The notes beneath the pieces are model-generated. The model was given only the letters and a program-made list of their open reading frames with translations, ran no database searches and was not told the origin of the DNA. The position numbers and the translations under genes were made by a program. A stretch of DNA of 64,000 nucleotides from Proteus appendicitidis (GTDB taxonomy: Bacteria; Pseudomonadota; Gammaproteobacteria; Enterobacterales; Enterobacteriaceae): NCBI RefSeq assembly GCF_030271835.1, contig NZ_CP127389.1, forward strand, positions 3,322,001 to 3,386,000. The letters run 5' to 3'. Shown piece after piece: positions 1 through 12,005 of the stretch. Each line of letters begins with the position of its first letter. The stretch's first letter is position 1.

Positions 1-1
1 T

Positions 2-529
2 AATGGTCAAGATCATACAAAAACAGTGCCAGCAAAACGCCCTATTTCCATGTTATTTCAAGATAACAATCTATTTCCTCATTTAACTGTCAGGCAAAAT
101 ATTGGCTTAGGGTTAAATCCGGGATTAAAACTGACTGACGCGCAAAAAGTACTCTTAGAGGATCGCGCTAAACAAGTGGCTCTCAGTGAATATCTTGAAC
201 GCTTACCTTCTCAATTATCAGGAGGACAACGTCAACGTATCGCAATTGCGCGTTGCTTGGTACGCGAACAACCGATTTTATTACTCGATGAGCCTTTCTC
301 TGCCCTTGATCCTGCGTTACGCATTGAAATGCTGGCACTACTTGAGCAACTTTGTGATGAAAAAGCGTTAACCTTATTGATGGTTTCTCATAGCTTAGAA
401 GATGCTGCAAAAATTGCCTCAAGAGCGATTGTGATTGATAACGGTATGATTGTGTATGATGGTAATACGCAATCATTAATAAATGGCGAAGTGGATCAAT
501 CACTTATTTTAGGTATTCCGTTTAATTAA
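2..529 (+). CDS. thiQ: Thiamine ABC transporter ATP-binding protein ThiQ, 3' part
   Basis: This is the C-terminal 175 residues of the ATPase that powers thiamine/TPP uptake with ThiB (periplasmic) and ThiP (membrane). The frame is open from base 2, so the gene starts before the window; about 55 residues including the Walker A motif are missing compared with E. coli ThiQ. Visible are the Q-loop (MLFQDNN), the ABC signature LSGGQRQR, Walker B (ILLLDEP) and the H-loop (VSHS), in the usual order. The text reads in register with E. coli ThiQ from NGQDHT onward, so the GTG at 26 is an internal codon and not the start. polB follows about 90 bases downstream on the same strand, as in E. coli. Confidence 0.93.
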   Translation, partial: NGQDHTKTVPAKRPISMLFQDNNLFPHLTVRQNIGLGLNPGLKLTDAQKVLLEDRAKQVALSEYLERLPSQLSGGQRQRIAIARCLVREQPILLLDEPFSALDPALRIEMLALLEQLCDEKALTLLMVSHSLEDAAKIASRAIVIDNGMIVYDGNTQSLINGEVDQSLILGIPFN

Positions 530-545
530 TCTCAACCAAAATTAA

Positions 546-561
546 CTGTATAAATATCCAC
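546..561 (+). promoter_or_regulatory. Possible degenerate LexA box upstream of polB
   Basis: CTGT, eight AT-rich bases, then CCAC. The left half matches the SOS consensus CTGT-N8-ACAG and the right half matches at two of four positions. It lies 60 bases before the polB start, where E. coli polB (dinA) has a LexA site. The match is weak and the call rests partly on position. Confidence 0.35.
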
Positions 562-620
562 TACATTGACTATAATAAACACATCTTTAGTGAATTATTT
601 GTGTTTATTGGGTGCTCATA

Positions 621-2972
621 ATGGGTCATACGGAACAAGGCTTTATTCTTACTCGCCACTGGAGCGACACCCCAAAAGGTATTGTCGTCTCTTATTGGCT
701 GGCGACAGATAATGGCGCACATAAAGTAACTGTTCCTATGCAACGCGCTATCGGTTTTGTTGCCCGCCAACATGAAACTGTTTTACGCTCACTCGTTGAT
801 AAAAATCCTGATATTGAAATTCGCCCTCTTGATTTAAAAGATTTCGAAAGACAGCCCGTTTTTGGTGTTTATTGCAAACAATACCGCCAACTTGTTCAAC
901 TTGAGCAACAACTTAAAGAGCATCATATTCGCCTTTATGAAGCAGATATCCGCCCTCATGAACGCTATATGATGGAGCGCTTTATCACCGCACCTGTCTG
1001 GTTTCGTTATCAACAAAATAGTATTGCTACATTAAAACCAGCCCCTGATTATCGCCCAATGCTTCGAACTGTGTCTTTGGATATTGAAACCAGTGAATTT
1101 GGTGAACTTTACTCCATTGGGCTTGCAGGTTGTGGTGATAATGTGGTGTTTATGCTGACTGATGAGTTACCCGCAGAATGTGAAAGCCAGCAACCCCAAG
1201 GCTATCGCTTATGTTATGTCAGTAGCCGATTGCGTTTAATTGAAAAACTAAATGAGTGGATACAACATCACGATCCTGATGCGATTATTGGTTGGAATTT
1301 AATTCAATTCGATCTGCGTATTTTGTACACTCACGCCCAACGGTATGGCATCAGTCTATTATTAGGTCGTCAAAATAGCCCATTAGAATGGCGAGAGCAT
1401 GGATTTAAAAAAGGTCATTTTTTTGCTTCAGCTCAAGGTCGTTTAATTATCGATGGGATCGATGCTTTGAAAATGGCGACATGGAATTTCCCCTCTTTTA
1501 GCCTCGAATCCGTTGCTCAAACACTGTTAGGTGAAGGTAAAGCCATTGATACACCTTACGCCAGAATGGATGAAATTAATCGGCGCTTTAAAGAAGATAA
1601 ACCCGCACTGGCTTATTATAATTGGCAAGATTGTGTCTTAGTAAATCGTATCTTTGATGCGACATCTCTTATGGCGTTCTTATTAGAAAGAGCCTGTGTT
1701 ACTGGGCTTTCCGTTGATAGAAGCGGTGGCTCGGTGGCAGCTTTTACCCACCTCTACTTACCTTCAATGCATCGCATTGGATATGTCGCGCCTAATCAAG
1801 GTGAAAAGCCTGAAGAACATAGCCCTGGGGGTTTTGTGATGGATTCGGCTCCCGGTTTATATGATTCTGTTGTTGTGCTTGATTACAAAAGCCTTTATCC
1901 CTCTATTATTCGTACTTTTCTAATCGATCCCGTAGGAATGATTGAAGGAATGCACCAACCTGATGAAAAGTTTTCTATTTCTGGATTTCGCCAAGCGCGA
2001 TTTTCGCGAGAACAGCACTGTTTACCCGCGATTGTGTCACAAATTTGGCATGAAAGAGACAATGCCAAATTACATAAAAATGCCCCACTCTCTCAAGCTC
2101 TCAAAATTATTATGAATGCTTTTTATGGTGTTTTAGGCTCTGTTGGTTGTCGCTTTTTTGATCCTCGTCTAGCGTCTTCCATTACGCTACGAGGTCATGA
2201 AATTATGAAAAAAACACGAGAATTAATTGAGGCCCAAGGTTATCAAGTTATTTATGGCGATACGGATTCAACCTTTGTTTGGCTAAAATCACCTCACACA
2301 GAACAACAAGCACAACAAATTGGGTATCAATTAGTACAAGAGGTAAATCAATGGTGGAAAACACATCTCTTTGAAAACTATCAACTAGATTGTAAATTAG
2401 AACTAGAATACGAAACCCATTATCGTCGCTTTTTAATGCCCACTATCCGAGGTATGGAAACGGGTAGCAAGAAGCGCTATGCCGGACTCAGTAATGATAA
2501 AATGGTATTTAAGGGGTTAGAAACCGTCAGAACAGATTGGACGCCCCTTGCTCAAAAATTCCAACAAGAGCTTTATACACGTATTTTTCATCAGCAACCT
2601 TATCAGCAGTTTATTCGTGATTATGTCGCGGATACGCTTGCGGGAAAATATGATGAGAGATTGGTGTATCGTAAACGGTTACGTCGAAAATTATCAGAAT
2701 ATCAGCACCACGTTCCCCCTCATGTCAAAGCAGCACGCAAGGCGGATGAATATAATTTATCCCAAAATAGACCTCAACAATATCAGCAAGGCGGTTGGAT
2801 TAGTTATATAATTACCCTCTTGGGGCCTGAGCCGTTAGAGCACATTACCACTGCACCTGATTATGAGCACTATATCAATAAGCAGTTAATGCCTATTGCA
2901 GACGCAATCCTACCTTTTATACAAGATGATTTTTCAACCTTGTTAAATGGGCAAATGACACTCTCATTTTAA
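621..2972 (+). CDS. polB: DNA polymerase II (family B)
   Basis: DNA-damage-inducible family B polymerase with 3'-5' proofreading, used in replication restart and translesion synthesis. The ATG at 621 gives 783 residues, the length of E. coli Pol II, and its start [14 protein letters not shown] aligns with E. coli; an upstream in-frame GTG at 612 is less likely. Exonuclease motif I ([12 protein letters not shown]) is near residue 155. Polymerase motif A ([11 protein letters not shown]) is near 420, motif B ([12 protein letters not shown]) near 495, and motif C (YGDTDSTF) near 545; all catalytic aspartates are present. It is a single gene between thiQ and rapA, as in E. coli. A weak LexA-like site upstream suggests SOS control, but this is inference. 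Confidence 0.97.
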   Translation: MGHTEQGFILTRHWSDTPKGIVVSYWLATDNGAHKVTVPMQRAIGFVARQHETVLRSLVDKNPDIEIRPLDLKDFERQPVFGVYCKQYRQLVQLEQQLKEHHIRLYEADIRPHERYMMERFITAPVWFRYQQNSIATLKPAPDYRPMLRTVSLDIETSEFGELYSIGLAGCGDNVVFMLTDELPAECESQQPQGYRLCYVSSRLRLIEKLNEWIQHHDPDAIIGWNLIQFDLRILYTHAQRYGISLLLGRQNSPLEWREHGFKKGHFFASAQGRLIIDGIDALKMATWNFPSFSLESVAQTLLGEGKAIDTPYARMDEINRRFKEDKPALAYYNWQDCVLVNRIFDATSLMAFLLERACVTGLSVDRSGGSVAAFTHLYLPSMHRIGYVAPNQGEKPEEHSPGGFVMDSAPGLYDSVVVLDYKSLYPSIIRTFLIDPVGMIEGMHQPDEKFSISGFRQARFSREQHCLPAIVSQIWHERDNAKLHKNAPLSQALKIIMNAFYGVLGSVGCRFFDPRLASSITLRGHEIMKKTRELIEAQGYQVIYGDTDSTFVWLKSPHTEQQAQQIGYQLVQEVNQWWKTHLFENYQLDCKLELEYETHYRRFLMPTIRGMETGSKKRYAGLSNDKMVFKGLETVRTDWTPLAQKFQQELYTRIFHQQPYQQFIRDYVADTLAGKYDERLVYRKRLRRKLSEYQHHVPPHVKAARKADEYNLSQNRPQQYQQGGWISYIITLLGPEPLEHITTAPDYEHYINKQLMPIADAILPFIQDDFSTLLNGQMTLSF

Positions 2973-3040
2973 GTTGTGTCATTTTGCAGGTGACGGTTTG
3001 CTTTGCATCTATTAACATAACGCCCCTTTGGAGATAATTA

Positions 3041-3065
3041 GCTTTTCTTTGTTCAAAGAATAAGC
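3041..3065. repeat. 25-base imperfect palindrome between polB and rapA
   Basis: TTCTTTG-TT-CAAAGAA is a perfect seven-base inverted repeat, extended by GCTT/AAGC arms with one unpaired T. It lies 93-117 bases before the rapA start and about 70 bases after polB. No T tract follows, so it looks more like a protein site or a weak RNA hairpin than an intrinsic terminator. Confidence 0.5.
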
Positions 3066-3157
3066 ACTGTTTATCCCACAGATTTTAATGACAACACCGC
3101 AATACTGCATTCATTAATAATTCCTAAATTATATATTTGAGAGCTGAGTTTATATAT

Positions 3158-6061
3158 ATGCCTTTTACTCTTGGTCAACGTTGGATTAGCGATACTGAAA
3201 GCGAGCTTGGACTGGGTACTGTTGTGGCAATTGATGCCCGTATGGTTACCTTACTTTTTCCTGCCTGTGGCGAAAACCGCCTTTACTCCCGTCATGATGC
3301 ACCAATAACGCGGGTGATGTTCAATGCAGGGGATACCGTCACCAGTCACGAAGGCTGGAAACTCGCCATCGATAACGTTGTAGAAGATAACGGCCTACTT
3401 ATCTACCATGGTGTACGTTTAGACACTGAAGAGCCTACACAATTACGTGAAGTGTTCTTAGATAACAAACTCACTTTTAATAAGCCTCAAGATCGTCTTT
3501 TTGCCGGTCAAATCGACCGTATGGATCGCTTTGCATTACGCTACCGCGCTCGTAAGTTTATGAGCGAGCAGTTTAAGCAAGCACAAAGTGGTTTACGTGG
3601 TATTCGCGCAAGCCTTATTCCTCATCAGCTTTATATCGCTAATGAAGTGGGTAAACGTCATAACCCTCGCGTATTATTAGCTGATGAAGTTGGTTTAGGT
3701 AAAACGATTGAAGCCGGTATGATTATCCACCAGCAATTAATGGATGGTCGTGCTGAGCGCGTGTTGATTATTGTGCCTGAAAGCTTACAACATCAGTGGT
3801 TAGTTGAAATGTTACGCCGTTTCAATCTGCGTTTTTCACTGTTTGATGATAGCCGTTATAGCGAATCTTTATTAGATAGCGATAATCCATTTGAAACAGA
3901 ACAGATGATCATCTGCTCTTTAGATTTTGTGCGTAAAAACAAGCAACGTTTTGAACACTTGGTTGAAGCAACATGGGATATGTTAGTTGTCGATGAAGCA
4001 CATCACCTTGTTTGGAGTGAAGATGCGCCAAGTCGTGAATATCAAGTGATTGAAGAGTTAGCGGAATCTATTCCTTCTGTATTGCTATTAACTGCAACCC
4101 CAGAGCAGTTAGGCCAAGAAAGTCACTTTGCTCGTTTACGTCTGCTTGATCCAAGCCGTTTCCATGACTACAACGAATTTATTAATGAGCAACAAAAATA
4201 TCGCCCTGTTGCCGATGCTGTCACTATTTTGCTATCAGAAGATGATTTAAATACCGAACAACAAAATATCATCAGTGAAATGATCAGCGAGCAAGATGTA
4301 GAACCATTACTGAAAGCGGCAAATACCCAAGGTGAAGAGCGTACTAAATCTCGCCAAGAACTTATCCATATGTTAATGGACAGACATGGAACGGGCCGTT
4401 TGTTATTCCGTAACACACGTTCTGGTGTTAAAGGTTTCCCAAATCGCTTACTTCACGCGATAAAAATGCCACTGCCAACACAATATCAAACCGCAATTAA
4501 AGTGGCTGAAATTATGGCAGCGAAAAAGAGCCTCGAAGTTCGTGCAAAAGAGATGCTCTACCCTGAACGTATTTACCAAGAATTCGAAGGTGAAAACGCA
4601 ACATGGTGGAACTTTGATCCTCGTGTTGAATGGCTACTGGGTTTCTTAACTGCCAATCGTAATGAAAAAGTACTAGTAATTTGTGCTCAAGCAGCAACAG
4701 CACTGCAATTAGAACAAGTTTTACGTGAGCGCGAAGGTATCCGTGCAGCAGTCTTCCACGAAGGAATGTCATTACTTGAACGTGATCGTGCGGCGGCTTA
4801 TTTCGCTTCTGAAGAAGAAGGTGCACAAGTTCTGCTATGTTCAGAAATCGGCTCTGAAGGACGTAACTTCCAGTTTGCGAATCAACTGGTTATGTTTGAT
4901 CTACCATTTAACCCTGATTTACTAGAACAACGTATTGGTCGTCTCGATCGAATTGGCCAAAATCGCGACATTGATATTAGTATTCCTTATCTTGAAGGTA
5001 CGGCTCAATCCGTCTTATTGCGCTGGTATCACGAAGGCTTAGATGCCTTTGAGCATACCTGCCCAACAGGTCGTACTATTTATGACAGCAAATATGATGC
5101 ACTTGTTAACTATCTTGCTCAGCCTAATGAATTAGCAGACTTTGATGAGTTTATTGCTGCTTGTCGTAAACAGCATGATGAAATGAAGCTCAAACTTGAG
5201 CAAGGTCGCGACCGCCTGTTAGAAATGCATTCTAACGGGGGTGAAGTGGGCGTTGAATTAGCGGGTGAGATTGCAGCGCAAGATAACGATCCTGAGTTAG
5301 TGAACTTTGCACTGAACTTGTTTGATATCGTTGGTATTAATCAAGAAGATCGCAGTGATAGCTTAATTATTTTAACGCCATCCGATCATATGTTAGTGCC
5401 TGATTTCCCAGGATTACCGCAAGATGGTTGCACTATCACATTTGATAGAGAACAAGCACTATCTCGTGAAGATACTCAATTTATCAGTTGGGAACATCCA
5501 ATTATCCGTAATGGCTTAGATTTAATTTTATCGGGCGATACAGGAAGTTGTGCCGTTTCTTTATTAAAAAATAAAGCATTACCAGTGGGAACACTGTTAG
5601 TCGAACTGATTTACGTGGTAGAAGCACAAGCGCCTAAACATCTTCATTTAAGCCGTTTCTTACCTGCAACACCAGTTCGCTTATTACTTGATCTAAAAGG
5701 TAATAATCTTGCTTCCCAAGTTGAGTTTGAAAGCTTTAACCGCCAATTAAATGCTGTTAATCGCCATACATCAAGCAAACTGGTCAATGCGGTACAAAAT
5801 GAAGTCCACCATGTGCTTAAAGCCTCTGAACCGTTAATGGAAGTTGAAGCGAAAGGGCTTATCCAAAAAGCGAAAGAAGAAGCCGATCGCGTGCTGACTC
5901 ATGAATTGTCACGCTTAGAAGCTTTACGTGCGGTAAACCCAAATATTCGTGATGATGAAGTCGAATCAATTGAAAATGAACGCGCTCATATTCTTAACCA
6001 TTTAGATGAAGCAACGTGGCGTTTAGATTCAATTCGCCTTATTGTTGTTACCCACCAATAA
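3158..6061 (+). CDS. rapA: RNA polymerase-associated ATPase RapA (HepA)
   Basis: Swi2/Snf2-type ATPase that binds RNA polymerase and promotes its recycling after termination. The ATG at 3158 ([18 protein letters not shown]) gives 967 residues, one short of E. coli RapA; the upstream TTG at 3137 is not conserved. N-terminal Tudor-like domains are followed by Walker A ([13 protein letters not shown]) near residue 175, the DEAH box (VVDEAHHL) near 280, motif III (LLTATPEQ), and the second helicase lobe with SEGRNFQFA and [11 protein letters not shown] near 570-600. The C-terminus ends in VVTHQ as in E. coli. rluA follows after a strong terminator, so the two may be separately transcribed despite being adjacent. 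Confidence 0.97.
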   Translation: MPFTLGQRWISDTESELGLGTVVAIDARMVTLLFPACGENRLYSRHDAPITRVMFNAGDTVTSHEGWKLAIDNVVEDNGLLIYHGVRLDTEEPTQLREVFLDNKLTFNKPQDRLFAGQIDRMDRFALRYRARKFMSEQFKQAQSGLRGIRASLIPHQLYIANEVGKRHNPRVLLADEVGLGKTIEAGMIIHQQLMDGRAERVLIIVPESLQHQWLVEMLRRFNLRFSLFDDSRYSESLLDSDNPFETEQMIICSLDFVRKNKQRFEHLVEATWDMLVVDEAHHLVWSEDAPSREYQVIEELAESIPSVLLLTATPEQLGQESHFARLRLLDPSRFHDYNEFINEQQKYRPVADAVTILLSEDDLNTEQQNIISEMISEQDVEPLLKAANTQGEERTKSRQELIHMLMDRHGTGRLLFRNTRSGVKGFPNRLLHAIKMPLPTQYQTAIKVAEIMAAKKSLEVRAKEMLYPERIYQEFEGENATWWNFDPRVEWLLGFLTANRNEKVLVICAQAATALQLEQVLREREGIRAAVFHEGMSLLERDRAAAYFASEEEGAQVLLCSEIGSEGRNFQFANQLVMFDLPFNPDLLEQRIGRLDRIGQNRDIDISIPYLEGTAQSVLLRWYHEGLDAFEHTCPTGRTIYDSKYDALVNYLAQPNELADFDEFIAACRKQHDEMKLKLEQGRDRLLEMHSNGGEVGVELAGEIAAQDNDPELVNFALNLFDIVGINQEDRSDSLIILTPSDHMLVPDFPGLPQDGCTITFDREQALSREDTQFISWEHPIIRNGLDLILSGDTGSCAVSLLKNKALPVGTLLVELIYVVEAQAPKHLHLSRFLPATPVRLLLDLKGNNLASQVEFESFNRQLNAVNRHTSSKLVNAVQNEVHHVLKASEPLMEVEAKGLIQKAKEEADRVLTHELSRLEALRAVNPNIRDDEVESIENERAHILNHLDEATWRLDSIRLIVVTHQ

Positions 6062-6073
6062 TCACCGTTAAAG

Positions 6074-6100
6074 CGGGGAGTATTTTACTCCCCGTTGTTT
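6074..6100 (+). terminator. Intrinsic terminator after rapA
   Basis: CGGGGAGTA, a three-base loop, and TACTCCCCG form a perfect nine-base stem, followed by a T-rich tail (TTGTTTT). It starts 12 bases after the rapA stop and ends 17 bases before rluA. Confidence 0.85.
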
Positions 6101-6116
6101 TGATGAGATATCCACC

Positions 6117-6770
6117 ATGATGGAAGTGTATAACCCGCCGACAGATCCTTGGTTACATGTTTTATATCAAGATGAGCATATTATTGCCGTCAATAAACCC
6201 AGCGGATTACTGTCAGTACCGGGCAAAGCGCCAGAGCACAACGACAGTATTATGTCGCGCATTAAAGCAGAATTTCCTAATGCTGAGTGTGTGCATCGCC
6301 TTGATATGGCAACCAGTGGCGTTATTGTTGTTGCACTAAATAAAGAAGCAGAGCGTGAATTAAAGCGCCAGTTTCGTGAGCGTGAACCTAAAAAAACCTA
6401 TATCGCACGCGTTTGGGGGCATATCGAAAAAGAAGAAGGATTGGTTGATTTACCTTTGATTTGTGATTGGCCTAATCGACCAAAACAAAAAGTCTGTCAT
6501 GAAACAGGGAAAGCGGCACAAACTTTTTATGAAGTGTTGGAATATGAAGAGAATGCGACAAGAGTGAAGCTTTCACCAATAACTGGGCGTTCACATCAAT
6601 TGCGGGTACATATGTTAGCGTTGGGGCATCCTATTTTAGGGGATCGCTTTTATGCACATCCACAGGCAAGAGCGATGGCACCTCGCCTGCAGTTACATGC
6701 TCAGGAATTATTTATTACGCATCCTGCTTTCCGATCCCCGATACATTTTGAATGCCTTGCCGATTTTTAG
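6117..6770 (+). CDS. rluA: Dual-specificity rRNA/tRNA pseudouridine synthase RluA
   Basis: Makes pseudouridine at position 746 of 23S rRNA and position 32 of several tRNAs. The 217 residues match E. coli RluA (219) throughout. The catalytic aspartate lies in the HRLDMATSG motif near residue 62, and the later family motifs KPITGRSHQLR-like (SPITGRSHQLRVHM) and HPILGDRFYA are intact. The gene keeps its E. coli position after rapA and before djlA. ATG at 6117 is directly followed by a second ATG, so the start is uncertain by one codon. Confidence 0.96.
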   Translation: MMEVYNPPTDPWLHVLYQDEHIIAVNKPSGLLSVPGKAPEHNDSIMSRIKAEFPNAECVHRLDMATSGVIVVALNKEAERELKRQFREREPKKTYIARVWGHIEKEEGLVDLPLICDWPNRPKQKVCHETGKAAQTFYEVLEYEENATRVKLSPITGRSHQLRVHMLALGHPILGDRFYAHPQARAMAPRLQLHAQELFITHPAFRSPIHFECLADF

Positions 6771-6788
6771 TGTCTTATGACACTAAAA
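6765..6788. repeat. Perfect inverted repeat overlapping the rluA stop
   Basis: TTTTAGTGTC, four bases, GACACTAAAA: a ten-base perfect stem that includes the rluA stop codon. The T tract is on the wrong side for a classical plus-strand terminator, but the stem is strong enough to protect the rluA mRNA end or pause polymerase. A second inverted repeat (CCGTGATA/TATCACGG, 6929-6976) lies in the same rluA-djlA gap. Confidence 0.6.
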
Positions 6789-7013
6789 CAGTCACTGAAC
6801 TCAATGAAGCAAGGAGCAGGCAAAGCGCTAATCCCATAACCCCAACAAGAACACGGACGTTTGACATGGATATAGTTCCTTTTTTAAGAGAAGAGAGAAT
6901 GAAACAATTAAATTTCACTTATATTTTACCGTGATAAATAATAAACTCAACTCAGTCTAAGTTATCTCTATCACGGAATAATTCTCTCTTTTCTCATCTT
7001 CTTTTACAAGATG

Positions 7014-7814
7014 TTAACGAAATCCTTTTTCTTTTTTAATCAAATCGTAAGCAACTTGTATAGACTGTGCTTTTTGTTTTGCAATTTCCATCATTTCTGG
7101 CGGTAAACCTTTTGCTACAAGTTTATCCGGATGATGTTCTCCCATTAATTTTCTATAAGCTCTTTTTATGGTTTTAACATCATCATTTTCATCGACACCA
7201 AGTACCTTACACGCATCAGAGAGCGTAGGACCTTGAGGTTGGGGCTGATAACCCTGCCCATTTTGATAATGAAAATTCTGACCAGCCTGCATCATTGCTA
7301 ATATATGTTCAAAATGCGCGCGAGAAAAACCGAGTTCATCGATAATGATAAACAACATTTTTCTTTCATTTGGATGCAGTTGACCATCCGCAAAAGCAGC
7401 TTGTAATTGGATTTCCAGAAACATCTGAAGTAAGTCACGGCGTCCAACACAAATTTGCCGAACACGTTGCAATGTGGCTCTTAATGGAAAATCAGGTGAT
7501 TTACCTTCTCTAAAAGCTTGTTGCGCGGCTTGGCGACCAACACCATGCAGATTCATGCGATCCATTAATTCGCTGGCAAGAGAGATATCCGTTTGAGTCA
7601 CTCGCCCTTTTGATTTTGTCAGGTGGCCTAAAACTTGAAAGGTTGCAGCAAAGAAAAAAGCTTGTCTATCACGCGTATAGCGCCCACCACTTCCTAATTT
7701 ACTTCGTTGCATGTCATAGAGGTGCCCAAGAAAAACACCAATAACAATGCCCCAAAAGCCTATTCCTGCAAAACTACCAATGGTAAGACCTAATAATTTT
7801 CCCCAATAGCGCAT
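7014..7814 (-). CDS. djlA: Membrane-anchored DnaJ-like co-chaperone DjlA
   Basis: Type III J-domain protein that activates DnaK at the inner membrane and influences Rcs/capsule signalling in E. coli. It has 266 residues (E. coli 271). A single hydrophobic N-terminal segment, residues 7-31 with the glycine pattern typical of DjlA, anchors it with the bulk in the cytoplasm. A TerB-like central region is followed by the J domain from about residue 200, with the essential HPD tripeptide at 228-230. It is transcribed away from lptD, the arrangement found in E. coli. Confidence 0.95.
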   Translation of the reverse strand: MRYWGKLLGLTIGSFAGIGFWGIVIGVFLGHLYDMQRSKLGSGGRYTRDRQAFFFAATFQVLGHLTKSKGRVTQTDISLASELMDRMNLHGVGRQAAQQAFREGKSPDFPLRATLQRVRQICVGRRDLLQMFLEIQLQAAFADGQLHPNERKMLFIIIDELGFSRAHFEHILAMMQAGQNFHYQNGQGYQPQPQGPTLSDACKVLGVDENDDVKTIKRAYRKLMGEHHPDKLVAKGLPPEMMEIAKQKAQSIQVAYDLIKKEKGFR

Positions 7815-8030
7815 AGACTCCTCAAATCTTCAATGCTCTGACTGCAATTTTGCATTATCATACTATTCATTTGCTTGCACACCTAACACCAAGCAACCTC
7901 TAAATAGACTTTTTCTTAAAATGAAGAGATTTACTGTTTCTCTTTGGACAGAGGTAATGCTGTTTTCGTTTAAATTGTGTTAAAGTAAAACGAGTGACCA
8001 AACGAATAACTTTAGCTTTGTTATACAGCA

Positions 8031-8060
8031 CGAAATACCGCATCAGCGCGGTGTTTTTTT
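8031..8060 (+). terminator. Terminator-like hairpin in the lptD leader region
   Basis: ACCGC, a six-base loop and GCGGT, extended by A/T and wobble pairs, are followed directly by GTTTTTTT. It lies about 185 bases before the lptD start and no coding sequence ends just upstream on this strand. It could end a short untranslated RNA starting near 7980, or act as an attenuator in a long lptD leader. Both are inferences from the fold. Confidence 0.55.
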
Positions 8061-8101
8061 GTTTCTAATAAGGCTATAACTCTATTTCAACACAGAAACA
8101 T

Positions 8102-8131
8102 CGAAAAAATGAGGCATACGCCTATTTTTCG
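8102..8131. repeat. Second hairpin in the djlA-lptD gap
   Basis: CGAAAAAATGAGGC pairs with GCCTATTTTTCG around a four-base loop, with an interruption between the AGGC/GCCT core and the A/T arms. The A and T tracts would make it terminator-like on either strand. It sits between the first hairpin and lptD. The motif CAGCACGAA occurs on both sides of it (8026 and 8207 areas). Confidence 0.45.
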
Positions 8132-8244
8132 GTTACCGTTAGAACAATGTTCAGAACGTTGGGCTGGTGCCGCATAACTCCCTGCGTTAGTTTCTCGCTG
8201 TTTATCAGCACGAAGCCACTGATGACGGAAGCACATAAATACTT

Positions 8245-10617
8245 ATGAAAAAAAGTTATCCCACACTGCTGGCCACCCTAGTTTGGGCCACAATATACGG
8301 TCAGCCTGCTTATGCTGATCTTGCCTCCCAATGTTTACTGGGAGTTCCTGTTTATAACAAACCATTAGTACAAGGCGATCCTAACAGCTTGCCCGTCACC
8401 ATCACTGCAAATGATATGCAAGGTGAATATCCTCGCATGGTCAAATATAAAGGTGATGTTGATATTAAACAGGGGAACCAAACCTTAAGTGCCGACAGTG
8501 TTGAACTGACACAAACTGAGGGAGAAACACCATTAAGAATGGTCACAGCAACGGGAAATGTGTCTTATGATGATCCTCAAATCATCTTAAAAGGCCCTCG
8601 TGCTTGGTCTAATCTTAATAATAAAGATACGGATATTGAGCAAGGTGATTACCAAATGGTTGGCCGCCAAGGCCGTGGTTACGCAAATAAAATGCAAATG
8701 CGTGGCGAAAACCGTTATACCATTATGGATAAAGGCATGTTCACCTCTTGTTTACCGGGAGATGATAGCTGGAGCGTTGTCGGCTCCGAGGTTATTTTAG
8801 ACCGCGAAGAGCAAGTCGCTGAAATCTGGAACGCCCGTTTTCGTGTCGCCAATGTACCTATCTTTTACAGCCCTTACCTTCAATTACCCATTGGTGATAA
8901 ACGCCGTTCTGGTTTCTTAATTCCTAACGGAAGCTATTCCCGTAGCTCAGGTTTTGATTTCTTACTGCCTTATTACTGGAATATCGCGCCTAATTATGAT
9001 GCAACCATCAGTACCAACTATATCAGTCGTCGTGGTTTAAAATTAGATAATGAATTCCGTTATTTAACCACTCCAGGTAGCGGCACGATTGCCGTTGATT
9101 GGATTAATCACGATAGCCAATACAATAAAGATAAAGCAGAAAATAAAGCGGGCTACCTTCCTCGTGATACAGCAACCCGTTGGTTATTCTACTGGGGACA
9201 TAGCGGTGTCATGAACAATGTGTGGCGATTCAATATCGATTACACAAAAGTCAGTGATAACAAGTACTTTACTGATTTCACCTCTCAATATGGTAATACC
9301 ACCGATGGTTATGCAACTCAGAAATTCAGTACGGGTTATGCGCAACAGAACTGGAATGCCACATTAACAACCAAGCAGTTCCAAATTTTCTCAGATAATA
9401 AAGATGCAAGAGCTTATCGTGCAGAGCCACAGCTTGATCTCAATTATTATAAGAATGATATCGGGCCGTTTGATTTCCGTACTTACGCGCAATTTGTTCG
9501 CTTTACTAGTGTGGGAGATAACACCCCTGAAGCAAATCGTTTCCATATTGAGCCAACGATTTCACTCCCTGCATCAACGGGTTGGGCAAGCTTTAATAAT
9601 GAATTGAAAGTTATGGCAACCCATTACGATCAAGACATTCCTGAGGCTTATAAGAAAAAAAATCCTAACCAATTAGATGACAGCGTTAATCGTGTATTAC
9701 CGCAGTTTAAATCTGATATGAAGGTAGTGTTCGAGCGCCAATACCAAATCAATGATATTACACAAACCCTTGAGCCGCGCGTGCAATATCTTTATGTTCC
9801 TTATAAAAATCAGTCTAATATCAATAACTTTGACTCCGCATTATTACAATCAAACTATAGCGGGCTTTTCCGCGATAGAATGTATGGTGGTTTAGACCGC
9901 ATTGCTTCTGCAAACCAATTAACCACCGGTGTAACTTCGCGTTTTTATGATAGCGAATTAGTTGAACGTTTTAACGTTTCTGTAGGTCAAATCTACTTCT
10001 TTGAGCGTCCAAGAACAGGTCCTTCTTCTATTGGTAATGAGATTATTAATAGCAAAGATGAAACAGGCTCAATGGTATGGGCAGGTGATGCCTACTGGCG
10101 GATCACTGATACCGTAGGTATGCGTGGTGGTTTACAATATGACCGTCGCTTAGGTAGCGTCTCAATGGGCGATGCGATTATGGAATATCGCGCAGATAGC
10201 GATCATCTTCTACAGTTGAGCTATCGTTATGTGGATCGTGACTATATCCAAGCAACGCGTGTTCGCCCTTATGATGGTGGTATTAATAAACTTCCTGAAT
10301 ACCAAAAAGGTATTTCACAAGTCGGTGTCGTAGGAAGTTGGCCATTAGCAGAACGTTGGGGACTTGTGGGTGCTTATTACTTTGATACCAAAGAATCAGA
10401 GCCTGTTAGCCAAATGGTTGGTCTGCAATACAACACCTGTTGCTGGGCTGTGAATGTGGGTTATGAACGGAAAATTGTTGGCTGGAAAGTTGACCACAGC
10501 GATATTGATAATAAATGGTCTGTCAATGTGGAACTCAGAGGCCTAAGTAACAATCATAGTTTGGGTAGTCAGAAAATGCTTGAACGCGGTATCTTACCTT
10601 ATCAAAGAGCATTCTGA
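8245..10617 (+). CDS. lptD: LPS-assembly outer-membrane protein LptD
   Basis: Beta-barrel that, with lipoprotein LptE, inserts lipopolysaccharide into the outer leaflet. It has 790 residues (E. coli 784). A signal peptide ends at AYA-D (residue 24/25). The periplasmic LptA-like beta-jellyroll occupies about 50-190 and the barrel the rest. The four cysteines needed for the two inter-domain disulfides are present: one near residue 30 (ASQCLLG), one near 169 (TSCLPGDD), and the adjacent pair near 731 (NTCCWAV). It is first gene of the lptD-surA-pdxA-rsmA-apaG-apaH cluster and has an unusually structured 430-base upstream gap. Confidence 0.97.
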   Translation: MKKSYPTLLATLVWATIYGQPAYADLASQCLLGVPVYNKPLVQGDPNSLPVTITANDMQGEYPRMVKYKGDVDIKQGNQTLSADSVELTQTEGETPLRMVTATGNVSYDDPQIILKGPRAWSNLNNKDTDIEQGDYQMVGRQGRGYANKMQMRGENRYTIMDKGMFTSCLPGDDSWSVVGSEVILDREEQVAEIWNARFRVANVPIFYSPYLQLPIGDKRRSGFLIPNGSYSRSSGFDFLLPYYWNIAPNYDATISTNYISRRGLKLDNEFRYLTTPGSGTIAVDWINHDSQYNKDKAENKAGYLPRDTATRWLFYWGHSGVMNNVWRFNIDYTKVSDNKYFTDFTSQYGNTTDGYATQKFSTGYAQQNWNATLTTKQFQIFSDNKDARAYRAEPQLDLNYYKNDIGPFDFRTYAQFVRFTSVGDNTPEANRFHIEPTISLPASTGWASFNNELKVMATHYDQDIPEAYKKKNPNQLDDSVNRVLPQFKSDMKVVFERQYQINDITQTLEPRVQYLYVPYKNQSNINNFDSALLQSNYSGLFRDRMYGGLDRIASANQLTTGVTSRFYDSELVERFNVSVGQIYFFERPRTGPSSIGNEIINSKDETGSMVWAGDAYWRITDTVGMRGGLQYDRRLGSVSMGDAIMEYRADSDHLLQLSYRYVDRDYIQATRVRPYDGGINKLPEYQKGISQVGVVGSWPLAERWGLVGAYYFDTKESEPVSQMVGLQYNTCCWAVNVGYERKIVGWKVDHSDIDNKWSVNVELRGLSNNHSLGSQKMLERGILPYQRAF

Positions 10618-10694
10618 TTTAATCGAACTACGGAATTGGCTGAATAAATATGTCACCCCGCAATAAGATGCGGAAAATACATAATGGGAAACTT

Positions 10695-12005
10695 ATGAAA
10701 AATTGGAAAACGCTGTTTATCGGCTTAATGATCACGGTCGGTGCAGCCACCAGCTCAACAACATTTGCTGCTCAAGAATTAAACCGTGTATCGGCTATCG
10801 TCAATAACGGTGTCGTTCTAGAAAGTGACGTCAATAGAATGTTACAAACGGTCAAAATGAACGCCAAAAATGCAGGTCAAGAAATGCCTGATGAGCAAGT
10901 TCTTCGCCAACAAATTCTAGAGCGTTTGGTGATGGATAACATCATTTTGCAAATGGCACAGCAAATGCAAATTGATATTCCTGATGCCGCAGTAGAATCT
11001 ACCATTCAGGGTATTGCTGCTGAAAATAAACTCTCTCTTGAGCAACTGAAAAAGCGTCTTGCTGCCGATGGTATTTCTTATAACGAATATCGACAAGATA
11101 TCCGTAAAGAGATGATGTTAGCCGAAGTTCGTAACAACGAAGTACGCCGCCGTATTACTATTTTGCCTCAAGAAGTTGATTCTCTTGCTAAGCAAATTGA
11201 AAGCCAAGCAAGCCAAAGTGTTGATCTAAACCTAAGCCATATCTTAATTCCATTATCAGAAAATCCTGCGCCAGCAGAAATAGAAAAAGCAAAGCAAGTT
11301 ATTACTCGCATTATGAATCAGCTTAAAAATGGTGCAGATTTCGGTAAATTAGCTGCAACTTATTCTGCTGATCCACAAGCTTTAAATGGCGGTAATATGG
11401 GTTGGGCATCTATTGATGAATTACCAACGCTATTTGCAAAAGAGTTAGCAAATGCACAAAAAGGTCAAATCGTAGGACCTCTTCATTCTGGTGTTGGCTT
11501 ACACATTATCAAAGTAAACGATATTCGTGGTGGTTCAAATACCCTTTCTGTTACGGAAGTTAAAAGCCGTCATATTCTGCTAAAAAGCTCGCCAATCATG
11601 AATGATGAGCAAGCTTATGCCAAGTTACAGCAGATCTCTGCCGATATTCGCAGTGGTAAAATGACCTTTGCTGATGCAGCAAAAGAGTATTCTGAAGATC
11701 CAGGTTCAGCATTACGCGGCGGTGAGTTAGGATGGTCAATGCCTGATGTTTACGATCCGGCATTCCGTGATGCGTTAATGCGCTTAAATAAAAACGAATT
11801 AAGCCAACCTGTTCGCTCAAACTTTGGCTGGCATTTAATTGAATTAGAAGACACACGTAGTGTTGATAAAACAGATGCCGCAAATAAAGAACAAGCATAC
11901 CGTTTACTCTTCAACCGTAAATTTAATGAAGAAGTACAAAACTGGATGCAAGAGCTACGAGTTGGGGCTTATGTGAAAATAATGAACGAGAATAATGCAA
12001 ACTAA
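10695..12005 (+). CDS. surA: Periplasmic chaperone/peptidyl-prolyl isomerase SurA
   Basis: Escorts unfolded outer-membrane proteins (including LptD) across the periplasm to the BAM complex. The ATG at 10695 ([11 protein letters not shown]) is the E. coli-like start and gives 436 residues with a cleaved signal peptide ending near TTFA-AQ. The N-terminal chaperone domain is followed by two parvulin domains, each with the HILI/HILL...GGxMGW or GGELGW pattern, and a short C-terminal helix. The first parvulin repeat begins near LNLSHILIP and the second near VKSRHILLK. The gene's end overlaps the pdxA start by 11 bases, which argues for coupled translation. Confidence 0.96.
   Translation: MKNWKTLFIGLMITVGAATSSTTFAAQELNRVSAIVNNGVVLESDVNRMLQTVKMNAKNAGQEMPDEQVLRQQILERLVMDNIILQMAQQMQIDIPDAAVESTIQGIAAENKLSLEQLKKRLAADGISYNEYRQDIRKEMMLAEVRNNEVRRRITILPQEVDSLAKQIESQASQSVDLNLSHILIPLSENPAPAEIEKAKQVITRIMNQLKNGADFGKLAATYSADPQALNGGNMGWASIDELPTLFAKELANAQKGQIVGPLHSGVGLHIIKVNDIRGGSNTLSVTEVKSRHILLKSSPIMNDEQAYAKLQQISADIRSGKMTFADAAKEYSEDPGSALRGGELGWSMPDVYDPAFRDALMRLNKNELSQPVRSNFGWHLIELEDTRSVDKTDAANKEQAYRLLFNRKFNEEVQNWMQELRVGAYVKIMNENNAN

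Noticed and set aside
3066..3080. LexA-like CTGT...ACAG before rapA
   Set aside because: The two halves are seven bases apart instead of eight, and rapA is not an SOS gene.
6752..6934. Open frame of 60 codons after rluA
   Set aside because: It overlaps the rluA end and an inverted repeat, with no recognisable protein and no ribosome site.
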